Shown here: positions 18,318 to 27,539 of the stretch, in pieces
Layout: each line of letters starts with the position of its first letter
How positions within the stretch are numbered: position 1 is the stretch's first letter
Assembly (NCBI GenBank): GCA_905221605.1
Contig: CAJNDS010002244.1
Span: forward strand, 490,082 to 554,081
DNA length: 64,000 nucleotides
Reading direction: 5' to 3'
DNA from: Symbiodinium natans
Taxonomy: Eukaryota; Sar; Dinophyceae; Suessiales; Symbiodiniaceae
Notes under the pieces: model-generated
Databases searched by the model: none
What the model saw: the letters and a program-made list of their open reading frames with translations, nothing else
Told to the model about the DNA's origin: nothing
Program-made: the position numbers and the translations under genes

Positions 18318-18505
18318 TAAGGGTTTAGGGTTTAGGGTTTAGGGTTTAGGGTTTAGGGTCCTAAACGTGCAACTGGTGCCTCCAGGCGACGAGGAGAGCG
18401 ATGATTCGGCAAGGCCGGTTCTCTAAATGATGGTCCTTTCGGGGTTTAGGGTTTAGGGCTTAGGGTTTAGGGTTTAGGGTTTAGGGTTTAGGGTTTGGGG
18501 TTTAG
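18318..18505 (+). repeat. TTTAGGG arrays around a short exon
   Basis: Two arrays (18318-18360 and 18440-18505) flank the small acidic segment at 18386-18426. Confidence 0.88.
18386..18426 (+). CDS. Possible acidic C-terminal exon
   Basis: GGTGCCTCCAG| precedes DEESDDSARPVL and TAA. Very short, but with a good acceptor and typical acidic tail composition. Confidence 0.33.
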
Positions 18506-18550
18506 GGCTGATGCGCTGACTCCGGGTTCACAAGGGTTTCTTGACTTCAG

Positions 18551-18800
18551 GAGTCTGACTTCCAAAAGGGTCCTGAGTATGAGGATCAGGTTTAGGGTTT
18601 AGGGTTTAGGGATCAGTATGACAACGGGAACCCCTTGGATCCCAAACGAGACCGCAATTTGGAGCACTGGCTCCGTGAACGATCTCGAGGTAGCTTGGAA
18701 CGAGTTGCGCAAGCTCACGGGATGGGTTTTGCATGTGGCTTAGGGTTTAGGGTTTAGGGTGAAATGAGCGTACTCATGATGTCCTATGTTGAGGCAGTAC
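18551..18800 (+). CDS. Coding segment with two telomeric inserts
   Basis: After TTGACTTCAG| the frame reads ESDFQKGPEYEDQ and is broken by TTTAGGG units bounded by GGATCAG duplicates (18583-18589, 18610-18616). Removing 27 nt continues YDNGNPLDPKRDRNLEHWL, RERSRGSLERVAQAHGMGF, AC. A second insert bounded by GTG (18735-18737, 18759-18761) is then met. Removing 24 nt continues EMSVLMMSYVEAV. Both inserts carry in-frame stops. The first also has GT-AG ends (CAG|GTTTAG...GATCAG|TAT). Charged, soluble-looking protein, unidentified. Confidence 0.5.
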
Positions 18801-18822
18801 ACCCTATAATACCGTGATGAGC

Positions 18823-19184
18823 ATCGCAGGCCCATAATTGGCAGCGAGAGGGAGGAGCTCCTCACGCGGTGACAAATCTCGCCTTCGAGAAAAACCACTC
18901 GCGGGGAATCCATGCCAGTACAGTTTCGTGAAGTTTAGGTTTTAGGGTTAAGGGTTTGTACATTGTTACGGCAGCCCAAGAATGTGCCTATCTTCGACTT
19001 GAGTTTGCAGCTTTCCAAGCACCCTGTGTGCTTCCCCGAGCTCCTGCCGGAATTAGCACACTTTGAGCATGTGCCGAATTTCCTCGAAAGCAACACATGC
19101 ATCGCTGCTACGTCTGCGAGCCTCTGGAGCAAGCTATGTTGCGCAGCTGCATGCGCTGCCCGCACGCTTTATCTTGACCGGTGA
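18823..19184 (+). pseudogene. Gene copy 1 of a duplicated locus, one nonsense codon
   Basis: The frame reads DEHRRPIIGSEREELLTR, then TGA where the second copy (23100-23370) has TGG, then QISPSRKTTRGESMPVQFRE. A heptamer-like insert with GTTT at both ends interrupts it. After removal it continues VCTLLRQPKNVPIFDLSL, QLSKHPVCFPELLPELAHF, EHVPNFLESNTCIAATSA and ends LYLDR TGA at 19182. The two copies share about 250 bp. The stop may mark a pseudogene or an error. No domain identified. Confidence 0.42.
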
Positions 19185-19209
19185 CACATGTGATAATGTC
19201 ATGTGGGTA

Positions 19210-19320
19210 CTTGGAGGTTCAGTAGGGTAGGCATAAGTAGGGTTAAAAGTATGGCAACCAAACTTAAAGCCCTATTGAGGGTACTTAGAACCTTAATAAC
19301 GACCCTACTGAACCTCCAAG
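19210..19320. mobile_element. Family A element with TA/TA target duplication
   Basis: CTTGGAGGTTCAGTAGGGT and ACCCTACTGAACCTCCAAG are exact inverted repeats of 19 bp, flanked by TA. It lies between two genes. Confidence 0.9.
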
Positions 19321-19606
19321 TAGCGTGTCATGGCGGCTTGTGCCACTGAGAGTTTTGCGAAAGTTCAAGCAAGTGAGCTGCTCAAGGCTCGAAGTTGTCT
19401 TGTAGCAGGGGTTCGGATTGGCAGCAGTGTTTTGCTGTTGCCAGTGTGAGACATCCCTATACACTTCTGCGTATGTGCATGTGGACCACCGTGCTTGCTC
19501 CATCCTTGTTTTGGACATTGAAGCTGCGCGCACACACATCGTCACAGAGACATGCCACCCACTTTCTCATGAACCTAGTCGCGCCTTAGGTGTGCGTTGC
19601 CGAGCT

Positions 19607-20787
19607 ATGGGTGCTGACAGCAGCAAGTTCGTCGACTTCGCGACGCAGCTTTGTCTGAGTCGAGGAAAGCACGCCCTGCCCGATTTGGATTTGCAGCTGC
19701 CGAACGAGTCTGCCAGAACAACGACATTGATTTCCTTGGAGCATCTAAATGTAAACGTACCTGAGTGGGATTCCGCGAATGACCGTTTCTGGCTCAAAGC
19801 AATGGGCCTGGCACTCGATTCTCGAGCGCAGGGTGTCTGTCAGACAGTGCAGTCAGCTGGAGGTTCGTTGAAGGGTCTTGTTTGGGCCAATGCTGGCCTA
19901 CAGCAGATTCATATGCCTTTGGGAGAGCCTCCTCCCATGGAGGCTCAGAAGCCACCGGGTGTAGTTGGCCTTGCGTATGCTGACATCATGGGCTTGCGAG
20001 CCACGCTGAGGGAAGCCGGGGTGAACTTCTCCCCAGTGCCTCTGAAAGACCAGATGAGCAACCTTCAGGGTGTGGGACCCGTCGCGTTGCAGTGCACAAG
20101 TCCAACAGGGGTGAAGATTTACGCACATGGCATTCGGTCAGAGACCTGGCTGACACCTCGCGGCTGGATGGATTGCACGGCTGCCAGAGATCAAGGGCTC
20201 GGCCTGCCCAGTGAAGAGGCTTCCCAGTGCATCTTGGGGCTTTTTTGGGCATAACTTGTGTTTTTTAAGTACTTTAATTCCCAAGAAACAGCTAAAATCG
20301 CAATGTTTGCTCGGGGTCCAAGATCAGCATAGGCATGGGTATGCCATATATCCGGCTGCAGTGCCCGGTGGGCAGCACTGAGGGCCTCGCAAGGTTCTAC
20401 AAGCATGTCTTCGACACCCAGTCAGAGTTTCGCCAAGGGGCCGAAGGACTTGAGTGCTGGGTGCCCATCGGTGTGGGCCAATGGCTGATCTACCAAGAGA
20501 TTGCAGCTGAAGTGCCTTACGACGGATACCACATTGCCATATATGTAAACCGTTTTGTCAGTGCATACCGGGCGGCCCGGGGGCTCGGAATCGTTTGGAA
20601 TAACCCTCGGTTCCCGAATCTTACATATGACTCCGAGGATGATGCGATTCGGCATCACGAGTTTCGAATCCTGAAGATGGTAGATCCGGAGTCCTCCCAG
20701 GTCTTGTGTGAAGTGGAGCATGAGATACGTGCACTGTCGCATGGCGGCTTCTGTGCAAAGGCATGGCTGGAGCAGGAGCCTGCGTAA
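19607..20787 (+). CDS. Tandem VOC/glyoxalase-fold protein
   Basis: The coding sequence is 19607-20210 joined to 20333-20787 (352 residues). Module 1 has LISLEHLNVNVPEWDSANDR, FWLKAMGLALDSRA, then GLVWANAGLQQIHMPLGEP, GVVGLAYADIMGLRATLREA and LQCTSPTGVKIYAHG, a typical VOC beta-alpha-beta pattern. Module 2 begins GMPYIRLQCPVGSTEGLARF, YKHVFDTQSEF and has YDGYHIAIYVNRFVSAYRA. VOC proteins bind a metal and act as lyases, isomerases or dioxygenases. The substrate here is not predictable. The intron (CCCA|GTGAAG...GCATAG|GC) is 122 nt with matching phase. ATG at 19607 is chosen because the longer frame begins only at a TTG. A separate frame at 19330 (MAACATESFAKVQASELLKA) might be an upstream exon. 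Confidence 0.72.
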
Positions 20788-21071
20788 TATAGGGGCCTTG
20801 GTAACCAGAATAGGGGTTTTGGCGGGATATTATGGCATACTTATGTAGGGGAAGATGATTCCGACCCCTGCATAACTCGAATACCCGCTAGCTGCACGGC
20901 AGAAGTTTTGAGCTCCCAAGGTCCTCCACCTCATTGCTTGTCACACTTGTCCTGCGCGCCGTGGTGAAAGACCTTGCGAAGCTGCTACCAAGTTGTCAGG
21001 GCAGGCATGATGTGTACCAGGCATGCTTCTGAGCCCCCAGGAAATACACGGTAGTTCCCCTCACAAGGAAG

Positions 21072-21114
21072 TTTTTTTTTTTTTTTGGGGGGGGGGGGGG
21101 GGGATTCTTAAGCA
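21072..21114. mobile_element. Family D right end with T15G17, next to a family A right end
   Basis: T15 (21072-21086) and G17 (21087-21103) are followed by ATTCTTAAGCAAG, the family D terminus. At 21128-21148 CTACCCATGAACCTCC, a family A right terminus, follows. The left parts of both are missing or diverged. Confidence 0.65.
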
Positions 21115-21356
21115 AGTTGTCGTCAAAACTACCCATGAACCTCCAAAAACCCGTCTCGCAGCTCAAGCCGCAGCCACGGCATGCCCATCCAAAAGTTGTG
21201 CACTCAACTGGCATTGCTCAATTCTTTAGGGTTTAGGGTTTAGGGTTTAGGGTTCCAAAGGGCAGAAGCACGGCACGGCTGCTGCCCGACCGCGGGTGCG
21301 TTTCATCTAGGAGATAGTTGAAAGGAAAACTGCTCCGCTGCTCGAGATGAACCCAC

Positions 21357-21456
21357 AGAGCCCAATACCCCCTTAATGAAGCAATATTCCTTAAACCATA
21401 TAGGGATCCTTAGTATGATTTAAGGAATATTCCTTGATTAAGGGGTATTGGGCTCT
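21357..21456. mobile_element. Family C inverted-repeat element
   Basis: AGAGCCCAATACCCCCTTAA and TTAAGGGGTATTGGGCTCT are inverted repeats. Internal ATATTCCTTAAACCATA and TTTAAGGAATATTCC extend the palindrome. It is exactly 100 bp and the best family C copy. Confidence 0.85.
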
Positions 21457-21656
21457 TTGGGAATGGCTGGTGACCAGGCGCTTGGGTCATGTCCAGCGGG
21501 AGGTATAGATTATCCGATCTGCCTAGCCCTTTGTCCTCGAATCCTAACCTTAGATCCTTCACGTGAAATTAATGGGTAGTGAAGTAGGGTTCCAAGTATG
21601 GCAGCTACACTTTTAAGCATACTAAAACCTTCGGGTTTAGGTCCTAGGGTTAACCC

Positions 21657-22420
21657 CTAACCTAACCCTTCTCCGTTAAAACACTGACATGAACGTGCGA
21701 CTTGGGAGTAATCTTTAGATCCCTCTGGGAATACACAGAAGCCGAGATCAGTATTTTGGATCAAAGATCCTAGTTTGCTGGGCACTCTCGAATCCAGATC
21801 TTGGACCCAAGCTTCAAGATAGTGCCGGTTAGCAATCTTGGGGTACATATATTTGGTACCAGTATGTTCAAGATGCCCTAAACCCTAAACCCTATAAGTC
21901 AGTTTCGGCGGGGTCTCAGATTTGGATGCCAGAGCCCCCAGCAATCTTGGAATTTCGGACCCCAAAATGCTGAGTTCTGCAAAGTCTTCCGCATGTTCGT
22001 CTTGAACGCACACGAAACAGTTCTGAGTAATGCATTCTCCAACTCACACAATGCTGTTTGCACATGTGCTTCTAGCAGCAGCTGCAGTCTTGAGCGCATG
22101 CTCAAAAGCTGGCTGACGCAGATATTCTATCTCATGCGCATCACGCGACGGTACTTGTGTCTAGGAGTAGTGGTTCTTGTTTCTTCGTGGCATGTGCCTG
22201 TTTGTTTTTTTGAAGTGGCCATTTTTATGGTAAAACTTAAGATTCGTTTCTTGCGTTCCGGAAACCCTGCGAAATGTGTGTTCTCAATCCATCGCAACTG
22301 CCCTTGAAATTCTTAGATGTCTGAAAAGAAACAACAGAGCAAATTTAGATTTTGAGAAGCTTGGAGGACGTAACTTTGAACGACGCCCAGATGCCATGAG
22401 AACACGGGTTCCTCCTCACT
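21657..22420. other. No supported gene
   Basis: Open frames exist on both strands (for example 21993-22307) but lack splice-like borders and consistent codon bias. A CCCTAAA pair lies near 21880, and a degraded family A left half is at 21575-21640. Confidence 0.4.
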
Positions 22421-22425
22421 GCCCC

Positions 22426-22536
22426 AGAGACCCCAATACCCCTTGATTAAGGAATGTTCCTGAAAATCTACTAGGGTTCCTGATACGGTTTGAGGATGTT
22501 TGAGGAATATTCCTTGAAAAAGTTATATTGTGCCTC
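22426..22536. mobile_element. Family C element
   Basis: AGAGACCCCAATACCCCTTG and the diverged right end AAAAAGTTATATTGTGCCTCT, with AAGGAATGTTCC and GGAATATTCCTT inside. Confidence 0.75.
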
Positions 22537-22886
22537 TGGGGCATTGCCAGCTTGAAAATCCGCGTTTCAAAGGAGATGTTATAAAGGCTTACTGCCGATT
22601 CTAGTGAACTTCTTTGCCTAGGTACGGAGAAGAATAGGCCAGGACTTCGCAGCCTTCAGGGTTTACTGGGCTGCATACCTCTTGGTTTGCAGTTTGGGGT
22701 TTTGAGTTTAGGGTTTGGGCTTAGGGCTTAGGGCCTCGGGCCTAGGGCCTAGGGCTTAGGGTTTACTCACACGAGAAGTGCAACCCAAACAAGACCATGG
22801 TTTAGAGAGCTGACCACATGAAAGCTGCTAGCATGTGCGATGGCACGCTGATGGGCATTGCATGTTCTTTAAGGGTCTGGAGTCCC

Positions 22887-22925
<39 letters not shown>

Positions 22926-23055
22926 TATATATATATTACATATCTATATATCTATATATCTATATATCTATATATATGCATATATACATATATGCAGATA
23001 TATATACATACATATACATATACACACACACATATATATATATATATGTTTAGAT
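22887..23055. repeat. ACATAT/ATCTAT microsatellite
   Basis: CATATA hexamer and TCTATATA repeats. Open frames over it are artefacts. A family B right end (AAGGGGGAACATCCCAA) follows at 23069-23085. Confidence 0.95.
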
Positions 23056-23097
23056 ATACATATATGAATAAGGGGGAACATCCCAACAGAAACTGCA

Positions 23098-23375
23098 GAA
23101 GTGAGCATCGCAGGCCCATTGCTGGCCGCGAGGGGGAAGAGCTCCGCACCCGGTGGCACATCTCGCCTTCGAGAAAAACACATGCGCGCGTAAAAATCTC
23201 ACACTCTCCACCAGCGGCTTCGTAAAATTTTTCATTGGGTTGACAAACCACAAACCCTAAACCCTAAACCCCAAGCCGAGAATGTGTCCATAGTCGGCTT
23301 GCAGCTGCATCTTTCCCATTGCCCTCGTGCACTTCCACGAGCTTCTGCAGGGATCTGCGGGGACTAGCACGTCAG
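23098..23375 (+). pseudogene. Gene copy 2 of the duplicated locus
   Basis: It aligns with 18823-19080. EHRRPIAGREGEELRTRWHI, SPSRKT corresponds to copy 1 but is intact at the Trp codon. After a diverged stretch and a CCCTAAACCC insert, AENVSIVGLQLHLSHCPRA aligns with KNVPIFDLSLQLSKHPVC of copy 1, with a frame change before the end. It is truncated and frameshifted, so probably not functional. Confidence 0.42.
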
Positions 23376-23639
23376 GACTCCCTTTTTAAGCATCCCTGAA
23401 CCTGAACCCTAAACCCTGAACCCTGAACCTGAACACTAAACCCTGTGTTTTTTCAGTATAGGTATTTCCCCAGGACTGGGCTCTCGCAGTCGACTGGGCC
23501 AAGAATTTCTATTTTGCACCAAGACCGTCAGCTTGAAGGATTACCAATCTTTTCCGCCTCTGATCCGTAGTCATCTGTCTGGATCAGGGTCCCTTTTAGG
23601 GTTTGTCTTAAAAGGCGGCTAGGCCCCAGAGTAGTTCCC

Positions 23640-23715
23640 TGTTTTAAGGGTTTAGGTTCCCTTATAAGCCCCTGTAAACCAAAAAGGGTACCCTTTTTAT
23701 TGCTAGGTTTCTCTT
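23640..23715 (+). repeat. Family G dispersed element, copy 2
   Basis: AGGTTCCCTTATAAGCCCC, then AAAAAGGGTACCCTTTTT (perfect palindrome) and TTTCTCTTGGGTCTA. Same orientation as copies 1 and 3. Confidence 0.6.
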
Positions 23716-24257
23716 GGGTCTATCTAGTATTATAATGATGCTGAAAGGATTATATGAATGATGACAGTATAAGCACCCAGAACCCACGCTTCGCAGCCCC
23801 CATGCCGGCTCCCAGGGCTTTGACAGCGGCCCCCAAGAAGTTGCGTGATCCGAAACTAGAATTTGCACAACAGATCCGAAATTAGAACTTGCAGATATTT
23901 TCTGACATTCCCTCCCAAAACCCTCAAAAGCTGCCCCTCACCCGAAACCACTGTCGGTACCCGCCCCCCCTGCCCAAGAACTAAAGACGTATCTTCCAGT
24001 GGCTGGGAACGGGCTCTCTAGAACGACACGCAACACTTCTCTTCGGGCAATGAGTGCTCGATGCTGGGGCGATGGCGGCTACCCGTGGTTGTCGATCTTA
24101 ACATGCCAGGAGCGGTTGCTTCAAGTTGCGGGGCTGGGCATAGCACCCCCCTGAATAAGGCGTGCCTGTAGCGATCCCTTCTTTCCTCAGCTAACGGGTA
24201 TAGGAAAGTCTCATATGCAGTCGTCCTTTCGATCAGGGCTGCATGGCTAGCCGGGCA

Positions 24258-24387
24258 CTTTGAGGTTCATGGGTAATTATAGGGCTTGAGGTTGTCTAGG
24301 GTTTAGGGTTAGAAGTATGATAGCTATACTCATAACCCTACTTAGGGCACTTGTAACGCTACTTGCTTCTACCCATGAACCTCCAGG
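24258..24387. mobile_element. Family A element with an internal TTTAGGG unit
   Basis: CTTTGAGGTTCATGGGTAA and CTACCCATGAACCTCCAGG. The interior carries GTCTAGGGTTTAGGG, making it longer than its relatives, which suggests telomeric sequence entered the element. Confidence 0.75.
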
Positions 24388-24436
24388 AAGCCCACCACCT
24401 ACTAGGAAAAGCTAAAGCACAGGCGGAACTGAAACT

Positions 24437-24497
24437 TTCCCTAAACCCTAAACCCTAAACCCTAAACCCTAAACCCTAAACCCTAAACCCTAAACCC
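24437..24497 (-). repeat. CCCTAAA array
   Basis: Nine pure units. Confidence 0.92.
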
Positions 24498-25160
24498 TCA
24501 CCATACATCTTCCCCATGAGCCCTAGAGCGCAGCTCTGCGCGTTGTTGGCAGCTTCGGGGATAAAGCTTCAAGGACCCAGAGCCCAGCCCTCCCCCTGAA
24601 ATCAAGGAACACTCGCTTTACACCTTAAGTAGTTCCGGTTTAGGGTTTAGGGTTTAGGGTTTAGGATGTAGGGTTTAGGGTTCAGGGTTGCTGCTGTGTG
24701 AGTTCACTAACCCTCAACAGGATGAAGCTCGGGTCAGGCTTTGTGAGACCATGACGTGCAGATGCGTAGATAGGTTGCCGCAGTCGAGTTGAGGAGTTTT
24801 TCTGGCACCGGCTTACTGCTCACGTCCGCGCTCATAAGAAAAGGTTTGGGGTTTAGGGTTGCGGGTCTTCTTGTTAGAAACCCTAAACCCTAAACCCTAA
24901 ACCCCATTCCGCAAGCTCTCTTCAGCTTGAGCATTCTTCCTTTTAAGGCTCGCGCTTCTCTTTGAAACTTTACTCCGAACTCCCTGCCTCAATGCCCAAT
25001 TTACCGGGATACGGTTTCTCGACATGGCCTTGAACTCTGTTTCAATGATAAGGAAACCTATCTACCTATGATATAAAGTTATGTATTATACTTTGTTTAG
25101 ATTTATGTATTTGGGTTATATCTGCACTTCTTGTAAGCAACCCACAGCCGAGACGCTCAT

Positions 25161-25255
25161 AGGGATGTTCCCCCTTATGCTAACAGTCCTGAATCGGCAT
25201 CATAGTACGCCCTATTACAACCCTTATTCCTGCTAGTATAAGGGAGAACATCTCA
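25161..25255. mobile_element. Family B element
   Basis: AGGGATGTTCCCCCTTATGC and TATAAGGGAGAACATCTCA, with ACAGTCC inside. Confidence 0.78.
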
Positions 25256-25363
25256 AAGTATATTTGTCCTTGCGAAACCAATACATTGGTCAGCCCCATC
25301 TGGCCAATGCAGGTGGAGTCTGACCGCGCCTGCTGCAGCTCCCTGTCAGGTGAGGGGGCTTTT

Positions 25364-25463
25364 CTACTATTAAGAACCCCGAAAAAAATGCAAAAAATCT
25401 TCTTCCTTATTAAGGGTAATGTAGGTATTCTTGTTTTTGTTTTGTGGCTCTTCAGCAAGTAGT
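25364..25463. mobile_element. Family D element
   Basis: CTACTATTAAGAACCCCGAA and GTGGCTCTTCAGCAAGTAG. The interior CTTCCTTATTAAGGGTAATG is shared with copies at 35441 and 1524. Confidence 0.75.
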
Positions 25464-25549
25464 AGTTTTCTTCTGGTTCACAGGCCCGGGCAGCTTAATG
25501 ACCAAAAGTGTACTCCCTAAAGATTGAGCCCTGCACTCTTAGCCCGCGG

Positions 25550-25717
25550 TATGGTCTACGGACTTCTTTGAAGATGCCCTGGACCCTAAACCCGAAATCC
25601 TAAACCCTAAACCCTAAACCCCGGATCGAGCCCATCCACGCCATGGAGGCACTTGAACCGAATCGTGCAAACACGGGCAGGTCAAACCCTAGTATTCCCA
25701 CTAGTCCAGTATCATAG
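25550..25717 (+). CDS. Coding segment interrupted by a telomeric insert
   Basis: YGLRTSLKMPW is followed by a CCCTAAA block bounded by GGA duplicates (25581-25583, 25623-25625). Removing 42 nt continues IEPIHAMEALEPNRANTGRS, NPSIPTSPVS and TAG. The insert itself carries an in-frame TAA. Unidentified protein. Confidence 0.45.
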
Positions 25718-25940
25718 TTACCATGGTACTATTGTATTTTGATTCTTTTGTCTACTATTTTTGTTACTTGTATTATAATACGATTGCATGATAGGCTTAT
25801 AGGGTTGTATCTGTATGGTCCGAGTGGTGTTGTTATAGTAGTTCCTGGGCGGGGAATGTGTGGAATTCTGATGCGCCGGGGCTTCACCTGTTCTGAATCC
25901 ACATCCGAATCGCATGGGTTCCCCTGCTGCCCGCCCTCGA

Positions 25941-26036
25941 CTACTACTCCCCCAAGGTTCCCCGAATAATTAAGGCTATTTAGGGATAGTTAAGCCTAAT
26001 TAAGGTTATTTAAGGGGGAACCTAGAGGGGTAGTAG
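25941..26036. mobile_element. Family F inverted-repeat element (single copy)
   Basis: CTACTACTCCCCCAAGGTTC pairs with GGGGAACCTAGAGGGGTAG. AATTAAGGCTATTTAGG and its inverse lie inside. 96 bp. Confidence 0.72.
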
Positions 26037-26281
26037 GGAGACCTGTGAGAATCTCATCTGCGCCTCCTAAGGAACATGGCCGCAGCTCGGATGGACTGTG
26101 GCCCCATTACCTGGGCCAAGCTGACTGCTGTTACCTTTCGTGCTCAATCTCCAGGCTCAGAGGCGAAATCATGACTCCACCCGAAATACCCTAGAAAGCA
26201 GGCAGGCACCTGGCACACTTCCACCAAGGCTGGAAAGCAAAAACGACAGGTACAGAAACTGAGTCGAAGAAGGCTCACAAG

Positions 26282-26497
26282 GTGCACGATGCCAGAAAAG
26301 AACATCCCTGTTCTAAGTCCCAAACACTGAACACAGGTTTCGGTTCGCGGCTGTGCATTATTGGGCGTTTACCTGGTCGCGGACTCCGTCACCAGCACCT
26401 CCTAAGGTACGTAGAAGATGTGCTGATCGAGTCCGACGCGGCAGAAGCCTCAGTTCATCCGAAGAAGGGGATGCAAGTTCATGGTTGGGACAGGTGA
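26282..26497 (+). CDS. Coding segment, unknown
   Basis: The open frame reads HDARKEHPCSKSQTLNTGFG, SRLCIIGRLPGRGLRHQHLL, RYVEDVLIESDAAEASVHPK, KGMQVHGWDR and TGA. The end overlaps a donor-like GGACAG|GTGAAG at 26490. Unidentified. Confidence 0.36.
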   Translation: MHDARKEHPCSKSQTLNTGFGSRLCIIGRLPGRGLRHQHLLRYVEDVLIESDAAEASVHPKKGMQVHGWDR

Positions 26498-26499
26498 AG

Positions 26500-26733
26500 C
26501 CAAGGGCCTAGATGTCGATGCTGTACTACTTGCACCATCCGTCTTGTTGTGTGCATTGTACCATACTTGAAGGTTCATCGGCATTGTAAATAGGGTCATA
26601 AGTACCCTAAATAGGGTTCTAAACACAGTTACCATACTTTTATAACCCCACTTATAACTACCCATGAACCTCCAAGTACTGTATGTGGCTTTGGCAGCAT
26701 GAGCCATGCGAGGCTGCTTTGAGAGGAGTGCAT
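26500..26733 (+). CDS. Coding segment spanning a family A element
   Basis: Left of the element the frame reads GEAKGLDVDAVLLAPSVLLC, ALYHT. Removing the element and one TA continues VCGFGSMSHARLL and TGA. Here the terminus reads CTTGAAG, which would give an in-frame TGA if left in an exon, so only complete removal restores the frame. Other frames are open on the left, so confidence is low. Confidence 0.3.
26566..26676. mobile_element. Family A element with TA/TA target duplication
   Basis: CTTGAAGGTTCATCGGCAT and CTACCCATGAACCTCCAAG, flanked by TA. Confidence 0.85.
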
Positions 26734-26761
26734 ACTTAAATGGTCAAAAACTGCAGATTCT

Positions 26762-26824
26762 AGAAACTCACAGGGTTTAGGGTTTAGGATTTAGGGTTTA
26801 GGTTTTAGGGAGAAACTCACAGGG
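26762..26824 (+). repeat. TTTAGGG insert between 14-bp direct repeats
   Basis: AGAAACTCACAGGG occurs at 26762-26775 and 26811-26824 around five degenerate heptamers. A diverged third copy (AGAAACACACAGGG) follows near 26834. Confidence 0.8.
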
Positions 26825-26924
26825 ATTAATTCTAGAAACACACAGGGTGTAGAGCTTCTAGTGCAGGATTTAGAGCTGCTTTGCCCTAAACATCTACACC
26901 ACCGGGACGGTTGTGTCGTGGGAC

Positions 26925-27090
26925 CTCCAAAATTTTCGGGTGAGTTGAACTATTTCACTATTTTGGAGCCTCCCAAATAGTTTAAAGAATTGAAATAACT
27001 CAACTACAACATTGAAAGTTATTTGAATTGTTTAAACTTTTTAAGTTACCCAAATGGCCTAGTTTCTTCGAAAATCCCATATGCTTGAAG
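26925..27090. repeat. AT-rich imperfect inverted repeat
   Basis: GTTTAAAGAATTGAAATAAC and the inverse of AGTTATTTGAATTGTTTAAA face each other with two mismatches in about 21 bp. The AT content is much higher than in neighbouring DNA. It may be an old inverted-repeat element. Confidence 0.5.
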
Positions 27091-27191
27091 CATTTAAACC
27101 TTTTAAATTATCTGAGGGCCCCACTTCTCACTGGCATACTCTTGTGCCGTGGAGAAGCGGTGTAGGCTGCTTTGAAAGGGCCTGTGTGGCG

Positions 27192-27286
27192 GAGTAATGT
27201 TTTCCCGAACAGTCCTTAGTAGGGATTTGAATAGGGGGTACGAAAATCCCGATCAAGGAGCTGTTAGTATAGGGGGGAACATCCCA
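27192..27286. mobile_element. Family B element
   Basis: Diverged left end GTAATGTTTTCCCGAACAG and right end GGGGGGAACATCCCAA. Confidence 0.65.
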
Positions 27287-27539
27287 ACTTGTAGTAGTAC
27301 GAGATTGTTCCCGGCGGAGTAGACTCTCCGCGGGTGCTGGGAGTCTACGGGGGAAAGGAGTGTCACTGTGTAACATGAGTCCTGCGGTAGCAAGACAACC
27401 CTAGTAGCCTAGTTAAGACTTGATTCTCGAACCCCCCTAAACCCTAAACCCTAAGCCTAAACCCTAAACCCTAATCCCTCATCCCTAAACCCTAAACCCT
27501 AAACCCTACATGATGGCCCGCTGAGGCTGCTTCTTGTGG

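Noticed and set aside
19418-19606. Start of the VOC gene at a TTG giving a 278-codon first ORF
   Set aside because: No ATG at that point and the residues before MGADSS are not VOC-like; ATG at 19607 is a better choice.
22818-23225. ORFs of Y/I/H runs over microsatellites (also 9147-9478 and 62457-63191)
   Set aside because: Direct translations of TA, CATATA and TTTATA repeats.
25718-25915. Minus-strand ORF with NYYNNTTRTIQ
   Set aside because: AT-rich low-complexity sequence with no borders or bias.
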